NCBI GenBank assembly: GCA_900541135.1
Contig: UQIG01000014.1
Span: forward strand, 1 to 51,578
Length of the DNA stretch: 51,578 nucleotides
Direction: 5' to 3'
From: an uncultured Collinsella sp.
Lineage (GTDB): Bacteria; Actinomycetota; Coriobacteriia; Coriobacteriales; Coriobacteriaceae
The position numbers were made by a program, and so were the translations under genes. Of the stretch, positions 31,086-39,734 are shown in pieces (positions within the stretch are counted from its first letter, which is position 1; each line of letters starts with the position of its first letter). The notes under the pieces were generated by a model. It saw nothing but the letters and a program-made list of their open reading frames with translations, ran no database searches and had not been told where the DNA came from.

Positions 31086-32540
31086 CTAGCGCACCCCCTT
31101 CAACGGTCCCTCGACCAACCAAGATCCGGCATCCTCCAACAGCACCTCGCTGGGGTCGCAGCCTAACTCGCGGGCAAGGATCGCAACCACGCGACTCTGG
31201 CAAAAACCACTCTGGCACCGACCCATGCCGGCACGGCAGCGGCGCTTGACGCCCTCGACCGAAACCGCGCCCGGCTGGCGTCGGATCGCGGCCACAATCT
31301 CGGCCTCGGGCACCGTCTCGCAGCGGCAGACAATCTGTCCCCACGCGGGATCGGACTTGATCAGCTCCTCCTTGCGCGCCAGCGATGCGCGGTCAAAGTC
31401 GTCCGGCGCGTGGCGGATTGGGTTCCAGTCTGCCCGCTCGTGCAGCTCCGCGCCCGCATCGCGCAGCACCTGCTCCATGCGCTCGGCAATTGCCGGCGCG
31501 CTCGCCACGCCCGGCGACTGTATGCCCGCTGCCTGGAACAGCCCCGGCACCACGGCTGACTGTCCAATAAAGAAGTCGTTCGTTCCCTGAATGACCGGAC
31601 GCCCGCCGGCAAATGCGCGCACCACACGTCGCGTATCCAGATCGGGCACCAGCTTGCGCGCGCCGGTCAGCAGCGCGTTCACATCGCTCGCATAGGTCTG
31701 CGTGTCGCCCGGCTCGCGCACGGCAGCGGTCGCGGTAATCACTGTGTTGCCGTGCACGGTGCCCGTGACGATAACGCCCTTCGACACCGGCGTCGGTACG
31801 GGGTAGAGCGGCATGAGCGTGCGCGGTTCCTTGTCCAGCACCACGATGTTGCCCTGACGCCAGACCATCTGGAACTCCTCGGCACCCGCCATATGCGAGA
31901 TGTCGGCGGCGTCGTTGCCCGCGGCGTTGATCAGGTAGCGGCAGCGCACGTTGCCAGCGGGGGTCGCCAGCGTAAAGCGCGTGTCGTCGGCTGACCCCGC
32001 GACTTCAATCGCTTCCACCGGAGCGGACCGTATGAACGTCACCCCGTTGGCCACGGCGTTCTCCAGCGCGGCGATGGCAACCTCAAACGGATCGACAAAC
32101 CCAGTCGAGGGGCACCACAACGCGCACGTTGCATCGGCACTGGCGCGCGGCTCTAATTCGTGGATGCGGTCGGGTCCGACGATTGACAGCTCGGGCACAC
32201 CGTTGGCAAGGCCATTGCTTCGCAGCTGCTCCAGATGCGCGCGGTCCTCGTCGTTAAAGCCCAACACCATCGAACCGGTGCGGCGGAACAAAAAGCCTAG
32301 CTCCTGGGCCCACGTGCCATATAGCTCGCAACCACGGGCGTTGACCTGCGCCTTGACCGTGCCCGGCGCCGGATCGTAGCCGGCGTGCACCAGGCCGCCG
32401 TTGGCCTTCGACGCGCCCAGCGCAATATCGTTAGCCGCCTCGACCACGCAAATGGACTGGTCAAATCGCGCGAGTTGCCGCGCAATGGCGCATCCCGTGA
32501 TGCCCGCGCCTACAATTGCGATATCAAACGTTTCTGCCAC
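31086..32540 (-). CDS. GlpA-like glycerol-3-phosphate dehydrogenase / FAD oxidoreductase with BFD-type 2Fe-2S domain
   Basis: A 484-residue flavoprotein with a DAO domain and a C-terminal cluster-binding domain. DIAIVGAGITGCAIARQLAR (6-25) is the FAD loop, and GASKANGGLVHAGYDP is characteristic of GlpA/GlpO and L-2-hydroxyglutarate oxidase relatives. The C-terminal bacterioferredoxin-like domain has VCRCE, then CRAGMGRCQSGFC, ligands for a 2Fe-2S cluster. With its two downstream partners it resembles a GlpABC-like unit; glycerol-3-phosphate is a likely but unproven substrate. It starts with GTG, preceded by GGGAGG. A TTGAC-N5-GTCAA palindrome sits 17 bases upstream. Confidence 0.86.
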   Translation of the reverse strand: MAETFDIAIVGAGITGCAIARQLARFDQSICVVEAANDIALGASKANGGLVHAGYDPAPGTVKAQVNARGCELYGTWAQELGFLFRRTGSMVLGFNDEDRAHLEQLRSNGLANGVPELSIVGPDRIHELEPRASADATCALWCPSTGFVDPFEVAIAALENAVANGVTFIRSAPVEAIEVAGSADDTRFTLATPAGNVRCRYLINAAGNDAADISHMAGAEEFQMVWRQGNIVVLDKEPRTLMPLYPVPTPVSKGVIVTGTVHGNTVITATAAVREPGDTQTYASDVNALLTGARKLVPDLDTRRVVRAFAGGRPVIQGTNDFFIGQSAVVPGLFQAAGIQSPGVASAPAIAERMEQVLRDAGAELHERADWNPIRHAPDDFDRASLARKEELIKSDPAWGQIVCRCETVPEAEIVAAIRRQPGAVSVEGVKRRCRAGMGRCQSGFCQSRVVAILARELGCDPSEVLLEDAGSWLVEGPLKGVR

Positions 32541-32557
32541 GGTGCCTCCCAGACAAG

Positions 32558-32572
32558 TTGACAGGCCGTCAA
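32558..32572 (-). promoter_or_regulatory. Operator-like palindrome TTGAC-N5-GTCAA upstream of the GlpA-like operon
   Basis: A short perfect dyad in the 5' leader/promoter region of the minus-strand operon. The right half also supplies a TTGAC -35-like hexamer. The regulator is unknown; it resembles but does not match the FNR site (TTGAT-N4-ATCAA). Confidence 0.4.
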
Positions 32573-32708
32573 TAAAACCATCCTACGGTCTGTACGCCCC
32601 CAGTGCGGCGGCAATGCGGCGAACAGCCCCTCAACACCCGCCAACGGCAGGCGAGGGGAGAACCGGCAACGTCGACAACCTCGTCTGCCGGCTTCGGTGT
32701 CGGAGATT

Positions 32709-33005
32709 TGTCTCAATCTGTAACATCTGGGACTGTTTTTGCCGAGTTACTGTTACAGATTGAGACATTCGGTGCGGACGGCTTTCTTTGTCTCAATCTG
32801 TAACAGTTAGCTGATGATTTGGGTTCTAGATGTTACAGATCAAGACAAACCTTCCGGCGGATTTTGAATGTCTCGATCTGTAACAGTAAGAGGGGAAATT
32901 TGGCCCCAGTTGTTACAGATCGAGATTGAGGTCGGGGAGGGACTCCTGTGTCTCGATCTGTAACATCTAGACCCGGATTCCGCTCCAACCTGTTACAGAT
33001 TGAGA
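32709..33005. repeat. Four-unit inverted-repeat array with an exact 80-bp period
   Basis: The left arms TGTCTCRATCTGTAACA start at 32709, 32789, 32869 and 32949. The right arms TGTTACAGATYGAGA(CA) start at 32751, 32831, 32911 and 32991. Every unit is a 17-bp arm, a 25-nt loop, a 15-17-bp arm and a 21-nt spacer. The loops and spacers are unrelated in sequence, but arms and distances are held constant. Units 1, 3 and 4 pair almost perfectly; unit 2 has two mismatches. The array fills most of the gap between the divergent GlpA-like operon (minus) and the zinc-ribbon membrane gene (plus). The rest of the 565-bp gap holds only the palindrome at 32558 and weak GC-rich hairpins. Confidence 0.92.
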
Positions 33006-33105
33006 TGTTTGTGTCCGCGCCAGCCCCGTACCCAGCCGTAGTCCCATATAAACAAACCCCGTGGTAAACTTGACCGGACTGTTAATATTCCGAAAGGTAC
33101 CCGTA

Positions 33106-33537
33106 ATGTCCAAGTACATCTCCGAGCTCATGTCGCCGCAGCTTATGGGCGTCGTCTATGCCTTCGTTGGCTTTATCGTCGCCCTGTATGTGCTGTCGGT
33201 CGTCTATGTGTTCATCGACGCTCGCCGCCGCGGCGCCAGCGCCTACGTGGCATGGGGCATCATCGCCCTCATCCCGTTTGTCGGCCTCATTGCGTACCTG
33301 GTCCTGCGCCCGCACTCCTACGCGTCCGACCGCGAAGAGCAGGAGCTGGACATGGCCCTGCGCGAGCGCCAGCTTGCCCAGTACGGCACCTGCCCGCAGT
33401 GCGGCGCGCCCATCGAGAAAGACTTCGTCGTCTGCCCGGTGTGCGATACCCAGGTTCGAAACGTGTGCCCCAGCTGCCATCGCCCACTCGATGCGCACTG
33501 GAAGGTCTGCCCCTACTGCCGAACTCGCATTCAGTAA
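33106..33537 (+). CDS. Small membrane protein with double zinc ribbon
   Basis: A 143-residue protein. Two transmembrane helices (about 12-36, GVVYAFVGFIVALYVLSVVYVF, and about 50-71, GIIALIPFVGLIAYLVL) are followed by an acidic/basic linker. Two zinc-ribbon knuckle pairs come next: CPQC with CPVC, and CPSC with CPYC. All eight cysteines are present, so both zinc sites should form in the cytoplasm or at the membrane face. Proteins of this layout are common and uncharacterised; a PLDc_N-like membrane part is possible. The ATG at 33106 follows GAAAGG; an upstream in-frame GTG (33061) lacks a site. It is the gene immediately beside the 80-bp repeat array. Confidence 0.8.
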   Translation: MSKYISELMSPQLMGVVYAFVGFIVALYVLSVVYVFIDARRRGASAYVAWGIIALIPFVGLIAYLVLRPHSYASDREEQELDMALRERQLAQYGTCPQCGAPIEKDFVVCPVCDTQVRNVCPSCHRPLDAHWKVCPYCRTRIQ

Positions 33538-33632
33538 CGCATCCATCGCCGGGCCGGCCGCAAGCCACGGGCACGTCGCAAGCCACGCGCGCCTCTCATC
33601 CCGCCCCACACGATGAAGCATGCGTAGAAAAT

Positions 33633-33663
33633 CGCCCGCCGTGCCATTAAGGTGCGGCGGGCG
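33633..33663. terminator. Hairpin between the zinc-ribbon gene and thrS
   Basis: CGCCCGCCG pairs with CGGCGGGCG, extended by four further pairs with G-U, around ATTAA. There is no U-run on the plus strand. It ends two bases before the -35 hexamer of the thrS promoter. Confidence 0.5.
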
Positions 33664-33664
33664 C

Positions 33665-33692
33665 TTGTATACCAAGGCAACCTGCCTATAAT
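33665..33692 (+). promoter_or_regulatory. Predicted sigma70-type promoter of thrS
   Basis: TTGTAT and a consensus TATAAT are separated by 16 bases. The expected start is near 33699, giving a 5' leader of about 64 nt. Confidence 0.7.
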
Positions 33693-33735
33693 GATGCAAG
33701 TCAAAAACACCGAGCGCATCGCACGCACTTGCATC
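33693..33735 (+). promoter_or_regulatory. Leader hairpin upstream of thrS
   Basis: GATGCAAGT (33693-33701) and ACTTGCATC (33727-33735) form a perfect 9-bp stem over a 25-nt loop in the untranslated leader, just before GAGAGGAG and the start codon. E. coli ThrRS represses its own mRNA by binding leader hairpins; whether this stem does the same is unknown. Confidence 0.45.
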
Positions 33736-33762
33736 AGGCATCCGAGAGGAGAAAACATACCC

Positions 33763-35526
<1,764 letters not shown>

Positions 35527-35550
35527 GGCAAACTTCACAACAATTAACAA

Positions 35551-35584
35551 AGGCGACCGTCCACAAAGGACGGTCGCCTTTTTT
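35551..35584 (+). terminator. Rho-independent terminator 1 after thrS
   Basis: GGCGACCGTCC pairs perfectly with GGACGGTCGCC around ACAAA, followed by six T. Confidence 0.95.
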
Positions 35585-35600
35585 CTTACCCAAAATAAGA

Positions 35601-35627
35601 AAAGCCGCTGGTTGAGCGGCTTTTTTT
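35601..35627 (+). terminator. Rho-independent terminator 2 after thrS
   Basis: AAGCCGCT pairs with AGCGGCTT around GGTTG, followed by a T-run. A tandem back-up terminator isolates the polysaccharide locus from thrS. Confidence 0.88.
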
Positions 35628-35725
35628 GTTGCACAAAAAGGTACAGGTTTTTGTAGAGGGGTATGGAGATGCATCTACCGGCAGTACATTTTGTGTAATC
35701 TGGGCAATCGCTGATTAATTGCTCG

Positions 35726-35731
35726 TATAAT
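35726..35731 (+). promoter_or_regulatory. Predicted -10 box (TATAAT) of the polysaccharide operon
   Basis: A consensus TATAAT lies 124 bases before the antiterminator gene, with a poor -35 (GGCAAT at 17 bases). The preceding segment has a small GCAAT/ATTGC dyad. The long leader is compatible with post-initiation control. The rest of the 328-bp gap shows only the two terminators. Confidence 0.45.
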
Positions 35732-35854
35732 GGCCTATGTCGAAAGAGGAAAAACCTGTGCTTTTGCGACTGCGCGCCTAGCTGTGAGCGAGAAGCCTGT
35801 TCTAAACGCCCCTGCATTTGCGTGCATCGTAAAGCCAAAAGAGGGGGCGAGAAC

Positions 35855-36445
35855 ATGGAACAGACGGCACGGCGCCAAGAGCAGCTGCCGGGCGCATTTA
35901 ACGGCGTAACTACCAACAGCCAGCATGGCCGTGTACGCTGGTATCTGGTTCACACCCCCCATGGAAAAGAGCGCGAGACCTGTGAAAAGGTTCGCCGCAT
36001 TATCCCGCACAACCTTATGAAAGACGCCTTTGTAATGCAAAAGGAGTTCTGGTTTAAGCGGGACGGCGCCTGGTCGCTCCAAACCAAACCCATGTACAAG
36101 GAATACTTCTTCGTCGCCACGCACGATGCCGCCGCGCTCGATAGGGCTTTGGCCCAGTTGAGCTTTGGCTGTCGCATCGCCGGCAGTAGGGAGCGGGCGT
36201 ACATGCCCATGCCGGACGATGCGCAGGATTGGTACTGCAGCGTGCTAGACGGCGACGGCGTGGTGCGCAACAGTGTCGCGCGCATAGAAGACGGCGTGTT
36301 GCACATAGAGCAGGGTCCCTTGGTGGGGCAAGAGGCCCGCGTTAAAAAGATCGACCGTCATAAGCGCTGGTGCCTGGTAGACGTGGGCGAGGGTGACTCC
36401 ACATTTAGGGAGCTGCTACCGCTCGACGTTCCCAGCAAAACGTAA
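35855..36445 (+). CDS. loaP: LoaP/RfaH-like NusG-family transcription antiterminator
   Basis: A 196-residue NusG paralogue. The NGN domain covers about 27-125 (RWYLVHTPHGKERETCEKVRRI at its start, then KPMYKEYFFVATHD). A KOW-like segment lies at about 148-180 (GPLVGQEARVKKIDRHKRWCLVDV). It is placed first in an exopolysaccharide operon and is too divergent to be the housekeeping NusG. LoaP proteins of Firmicutes and Actinobacteria and RfaH/UpxY elsewhere prevent premature termination in such long operons. The ATG at 35855 follows GAGGGGG by 8 bases; an earlier in-frame start (35822) lacks a site. A candidate recruitment hairpin lies 55 bases after its stop. Confidence 0.82.
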   Translation: MEQTARRQEQLPGAFNGVTTNSQHGRVRWYLVHTPHGKERETCEKVRRIIPHNLMKDAFVMQKEFWFKRDGAWSLQTKPMYKEYFFVATHDAAALDRALAQLSFGCRIAGSRERAYMPMPDDAQDWYCSVLDGDGVVRNSVARIEDGVLHIEQGPLVGQEARVKKIDRHKRWCLVDVGEGDSTFRELLPLDVPSKT

Positions 36446-36499
36446 GGGAAACGTTGCACCAGCTATTCGTTCGCATTTTTGAATTTACCGATTTGGGGA

Positions 36500-36516
36500 T
36501 CCCTGGGGAACAGGGA
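36500..36516 (+). promoter_or_regulatory. Candidate LoaP-recruiting RNA hairpin
   Basis: TCCCTG-GGGAA-CAGGGA forms a 6-bp stem with a purine-rich loop, 14 bases before the sugar transferase start and downstream of the antiterminator gene. LoaP is known to recognise an RNA hairpin in operon leaders, but sequence identity to a known site was not checked. Confidence 0.35.
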
Positions 36517-36529
36517 CGTAAGTTTGACT

Positions 36530-37231
36530 ATGGCTGCTAAAGAAGTAACAGAGAGCTGTGTATCCGTGGGGGACGCACTGGCTATTAAAGAGATTAAGCC
36601 GAGCGGTACGCTTAGTTACCGCTTTATTAAAAGGCTGTTTGACCTGGTGTTCAGTCTTTTGATGAGCGTGCTGCTGCTTGTTCCCATCGCTATCGTGTGC
36701 GCGCTCATTAGCCTTGAATCACCCGGCAGTCCTATGTATACGCAAGAGCGCGTCGGCAAGGGCGGAAAGACCATCAAGATCTTCAAGCTTCGTAGTATGG
36801 TCGCCGATGCGGGTGATGTGCAGAAGTATTTGAGTCCCGAGCAGCTGCATCAGTGGGAAGTCGAACGCAAAGTCGACGATGATCCTCGCATTACCAGGAT
36901 TGGTCAATTCATTCGTAAATGCTCTATCGATGAGATGCCTCAGTTTCTCAATGTGCTGAACGGCGATCTTTCAGTCATTGGCCCCCGTCCCATTACAAGG
37001 GATGAGCTTGAGCAGCATTTTTCGGATGAAGAAAAGGCTGAACTGCTCTCAGTTCAGCCTGGAATTACTGGACTTTGGCAAGCGACTGATCGCAATGAAG
37101 CGACCTTTGAGAGTGGTCTGAGGCAAAAGATAGAACTTCGCTACGTTCAGAATCGCTGCTTCCGTATGGACTGGAAATGCTTCGCTGGCACTTTTGGTGC
37201 CATGTTTGGAAAACGTAAAAGTGGAAGGTAG
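36530..37231 (+). CDS. Initiating sugar-phosphate transferase (bacterial sugar transferase family)
   Basis: Transfers a sugar-1-phosphate to undecaprenyl phosphate to start repeat-unit assembly at the inner membrane face. About 233 residues. One hydrophobic segment (LFDLVFSLLMSVLLLVPIAI) is followed by the catalytic core: SPGSPMYTQERVGKGGKTIKIFKLRSMV, then CSIDEMPQFLNVLNGDLSVIGPRP and PGITGLWQATDRNE. These are standard WcaJ/WbaP-like motifs, here the short one-helix form. The start is uncertain: ATG at 36530 has a weak ribosome site, and TTG codons at 36524 and 36479 are alternatives. GC content drops from here to about 44.6 kb. Confidence 0.9.
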   Translation: MAAKEVTESCVSVGDALAIKEIKPSGTLSYRFIKRLFDLVFSLLMSVLLLVPIAIVCALISLESPGSPMYTQERVGKGGKTIKIFKLRSMVADAGDVQKYLSPEQLHQWEVERKVDDDPRITRIGQFIRKCSIDEMPQFLNVLNGDLSVIGPRPITRDELEQHFSDEEKAELLSVQPGITGLWQATDRNEATFESGLRQKIELRYVQNRCFRMDWKCFAGTFGAMFGKRKSGR

Positions 37232-37235
37232 ACAA

Positions 37236-38045
37236 TTGTCGTCACAGAAGGATATTACGGTTGCTGTTGCAGCTCATAAGCCGTATTGCATGCCGAATGA
37301 TAAGTGTTATCTCCCTCTTCACGTTGGGGCAGATTTGCATCCGGAAGTTTGTTTGGACATGCAGCAGGATAACATGGGGGATAATATCTCTCAAAAAAAC
37401 GCTTCTTATTCTGAGCTTACTGGGATGTACTGGCTTTGGAAGAATTGTAGTTCCTTTTATAAGGGCTTGGTACACTACAGGCGGCATTTTAAAACCATTG
37501 ATCCGTCAAAGGCAAAATCCAAAAATCCTTTTGATCTAATTGCGGGTAGCGAGGATTTTAAGGAAGTATTTGACTCAACAAATTCACAGGTAATCGTTCC
37601 CAAAGCTCGTAACTATTATATCGATACCGTTGAGGCGCACTATCGTCATACTCTTCCGTGTGAACAGCTAGATGCAACGCGAGCGGCACTTAATTGTTAT
37701 TGCCCCAAATATATTCCCGCCTTCGAACGTGAAATGTCTGGCACCAAAGCTCATATGTTTAACATGTTCGTTGCTGAAGGTGCTGTATTTAACGCTTATT
37801 GCGAGTGGCTCTTCTTTGTGCTCGAGAAAATAGAAAGTTCTTTGGATTCAACAGAATACGATGCATTCAATGCTCGATGGCCTGGTCGCATCAGCGAGAT
37901 GTTACTAGATACCTGGTTGTCGACAAATGACATCAAGTTGGCAGAAATGCCTACCATCAGCCCGGAACCAGTTGACTGGATTGCTAAGGGTAGCGGTTTT
38001 TTGGCAGCCAAGTTTTTTGGCAAAAAATATAAACGTAGTTTTTAG
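37236..38045 (+). CDS. DUF4422 glycosyltransferase
   Basis: About 269 residues. Matches the DUF4422 family of capsule glycosyltransferases: an early VAVAAHKPYCMP strand, DNISQKNASYSELTGMYWLWKN, then GLVHYRRHF, a nearly invariant block in which a Tyr-Arg-Arg follows the acceptor or nucleotide site. It lacks membrane segments and probably adds a hexose or galactofuranose to the growing unit (inference; Glf is nearby). The start is TTG at 37236, chosen because GGAAGG lies 7 bases upstream and overlaps the previous stop; GTG at 37194 or 37221 is possible. Confidence 0.78.
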   Translation: MSSQKDITVAVAAHKPYCMPNDKCYLPLHVGADLHPEVCLDMQQDNMGDNISQKNASYSELTGMYWLWKNCSSFYKGLVHYRRHFKTIDPSKAKSKNPFDLIAGSEDFKEVFDSTNSQVIVPKARNYYIDTVEAHYRHTLPCEQLDATRAALNCYCPKYIPAFEREMSGTKAHMFNMFVAEGAVFNAYCEWLFFVLEKIESSLDSTEYDAFNARWPGRISEMLLDTWLSTNDIKLAEMPTISPEPVDWIAKGSGFLAAKFFGKKYKRSF

Positions 38046-38060
38046 GTCGGATAATTAATA

Positions 38061-38999
38061 ATGGGTTTATCAACTTTTGAATTGTTTAAACATATAAAGA
38101 ACACAAACTCAACAATCGAGCTGACGGGAGATTCACTCTGCTCGCTTCAAAATGTTCTTAAAATGATGCTTCAAGATTTTCAGGTTGCTGCAGATAAAGC
38201 TGAAGCTCGATGGACCTTAAGTGGCGGCACCTGCCTCGGGTCTCTTCGCCATCATGGATTTATTCCATGGGACGATGATATTGACATCAATTTGATTCAT
38301 GATGATTTGACAAAGTTTGTTGATGCCATCAATTCTTTATTCCCAGGTAAATACACCATTCAAATTCCTGGTTTGACCGATGGTTATGATTTGGGCTTTG
38401 CGAGAATGCGTCTTAACGGCACCATTGTCCGAAACAGAGATGATATCGGTCTTCCTAGTTCGAGTTGCGGCGCTTATATCGATATTTTTCTACTCGAAAG
38501 TGTTCCAGATAATTTTATTTGCCGCGGAATTCATGGCTTTATATCTATGGCTCTGGGGTTCTGCTATTCGTGTCGTCGCTTTGAGGCGCATGCAGATTTA
38601 TATAACTCTTTGGTTGCCGGCAACGAATCTGCCTTAAAAGTCTTTAAGCGTAAGGAAATGATCGGGAAGTTGTTTTCTTTCTACACCCCTGAAAAATGGG
38701 TGGCGCTTTGGAATCGATGGAATTCCAAGTATCGCAATAGTAGCAGTAAGTACATTTCAATACCGACTGGACGCAAACACTATTTTGGTGAGCTGTATAG
38801 TCGCGATGCATTTTTTCCAACAGAGCCGGGTGAGTTTGAAGGACTTCTGCTTCCAGTGCCCAATGATTTCAAGGTTTATATGGAAGCGCTTTATGGGCCC
38901 GATTACATGACGCCACCGCCATTAGAGGACCGAGAAGTACATGTTGTCTATGAGTTTGATTTAGGAAAGTACTCAAATATCGAGAGTGAGGATTTGTAA
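38061..38999 (+). CDS. LicD family phosphotransferase
   Basis: A 312-residue nucleotidyltransferase-fold enzyme. The LicD/FKRP motif is intact: WTLSGGTCLGSLRHHGFIPW at about 53-72 and then DDDIDI, whose aspartates bind metal. LicD proteins transfer phosphorylcholine or polyol phosphates from CDP donors to glycans; the eukaryotic relatives FKTN and FKRP use CDP-ribitol. The next gene encodes a CDP-polyol-type cytidylyltransferase, so a CDP-activated phospho-substituent is probable here. It lies 15 bp behind the DUF4422 gene. Confidence 0.88.
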   Translation: MGLSTFELFKHIKNTNSTIELTGDSLCSLQNVLKMMLQDFQVAADKAEARWTLSGGTCLGSLRHHGFIPWDDDIDINLIHDDLTKFVDAINSLFPGKYTIQIPGLTDGYDLGFARMRLNGTIVRNRDDIGLPSSSCGAYIDIFLLESVPDNFICRGIHGFISMALGFCYSCRRFEAHADLYNSLVAGNESALKVFKRKEMIGKLFSFYTPEKWVALWNRWNSKYRNSSSKYISIPTGRKHYFGELYSRDAFFPTEPGEFEGLLLPVPNDFKVYMEALYGPDYMTPPPLEDREVHVVYEFDLGKYSNIESEDL

Positions 39000-39001
39000 A
39001 A

Positions 39002-39718
39002 ATGAACGTTGCAATTGTTATCGCTGGCGGCGTCGGTTCTCGTATGGGCCAGCAAATCCCCAAACAGTTTATTAATGTGCGCGATAAGCCTGTTTTAATA
39101 TATACACTTGAGGCATTCCAGGCGCATCCGCAGGTCGAGGCTATTGAAGTTGTTTGTATCGATGGCTGGGAAGACATTCTCAAAGCATATGCAAAGCAGT
39201 TTGGTATTTCTAAATTAAAATGGGTTGTTAAAGGTGGAAAGACTGGCCAGGAGTCTATTCGCAATGGCGTATATGGGCTCGAGGGAATTCTGTCTAATGA
39301 TGACATTGCTATTATTCACGATGGTGTGAGACCGATGTTGGATTCGGACGTGATTACCGACGTGATTCGCGTTTGCCAAAAATATGGTAATGCTGTTACA
39401 AGCTTGCCTTATAACGAACAAATATTTGTTGTTAATCAAGACGATGAATCAACTACCGACAAATTTATTCCAAGAGAGACTCTTCGTCGTGTTTCTACTC
39501 CGCAGGCATATCGCTACGGTAATTTATTGAAATCCTATAAGAAGGCTTTTGCTGAGGGTATTGGTATTTACGGTTCGCATTACACCAATACGATGATGGT
39601 CGAGCTTGGCGAAACTCTACATTTTGCTGCTGGTTCGGATAAGAATATTAAGCTAACTACCCCTGAGAACCTCGACACTTTCCGCGCTTATTTAGCCACG
39701 TCAGGATGTAGGGATTAA
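39002..39718 (+). CDS. IspD/TarI-type cytidylyltransferase
   Basis: A 238-residue nucleotidyltransferase. AGGVGSRMGQQIPKQF (8-23) is the CTP-binding loop, IIHDGVRPM (about 101-109) the second site, and TPQAYRY and TTPENLDTF are C-terminal family motifs. The family makes CDP-methylerythritol (IspD) or CDP-ribitol and related CDP-polyols (TarI, Bcs1, human ISPD). Position directly behind licD, 2 bp apart, argues for a CDP-polyol or similar donor of the capsule, not isoprenoid synthesis. The exact substrate cannot be read from sequence. Confidence 0.85.
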   Translation: MNVAIVIAGGVGSRMGQQIPKQFINVRDKPVLIYTLEAFQAHPQVEAIEVVCIDGWEDILKAYAKQFGISKLKWVVKGGKTGQESIRNGVYGLEGILSNDDIAIIHDGVRPMLDSDVITDVIRVCQKYGNAVTSLPYNEQIFVVNQDDESTTDKFIPRETLRRVSTPQAYRYGNLLKSYKKAFAEGIGIYGSHYTNTMMVELGETLHFAAGSDKNIKLTTPENLDTFRAYLATSGCRD

Positions 39719-39734
39719 AAGTAGGGTATTTCTG

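Noticed and set aside
32709..33005. CRISPR array
   Set aside because: The repeats are only 17 bp and alternate in orientation, spacer lengths alternate 25/21, and no cas gene is in the window. Reported as an inverted-repeat array.
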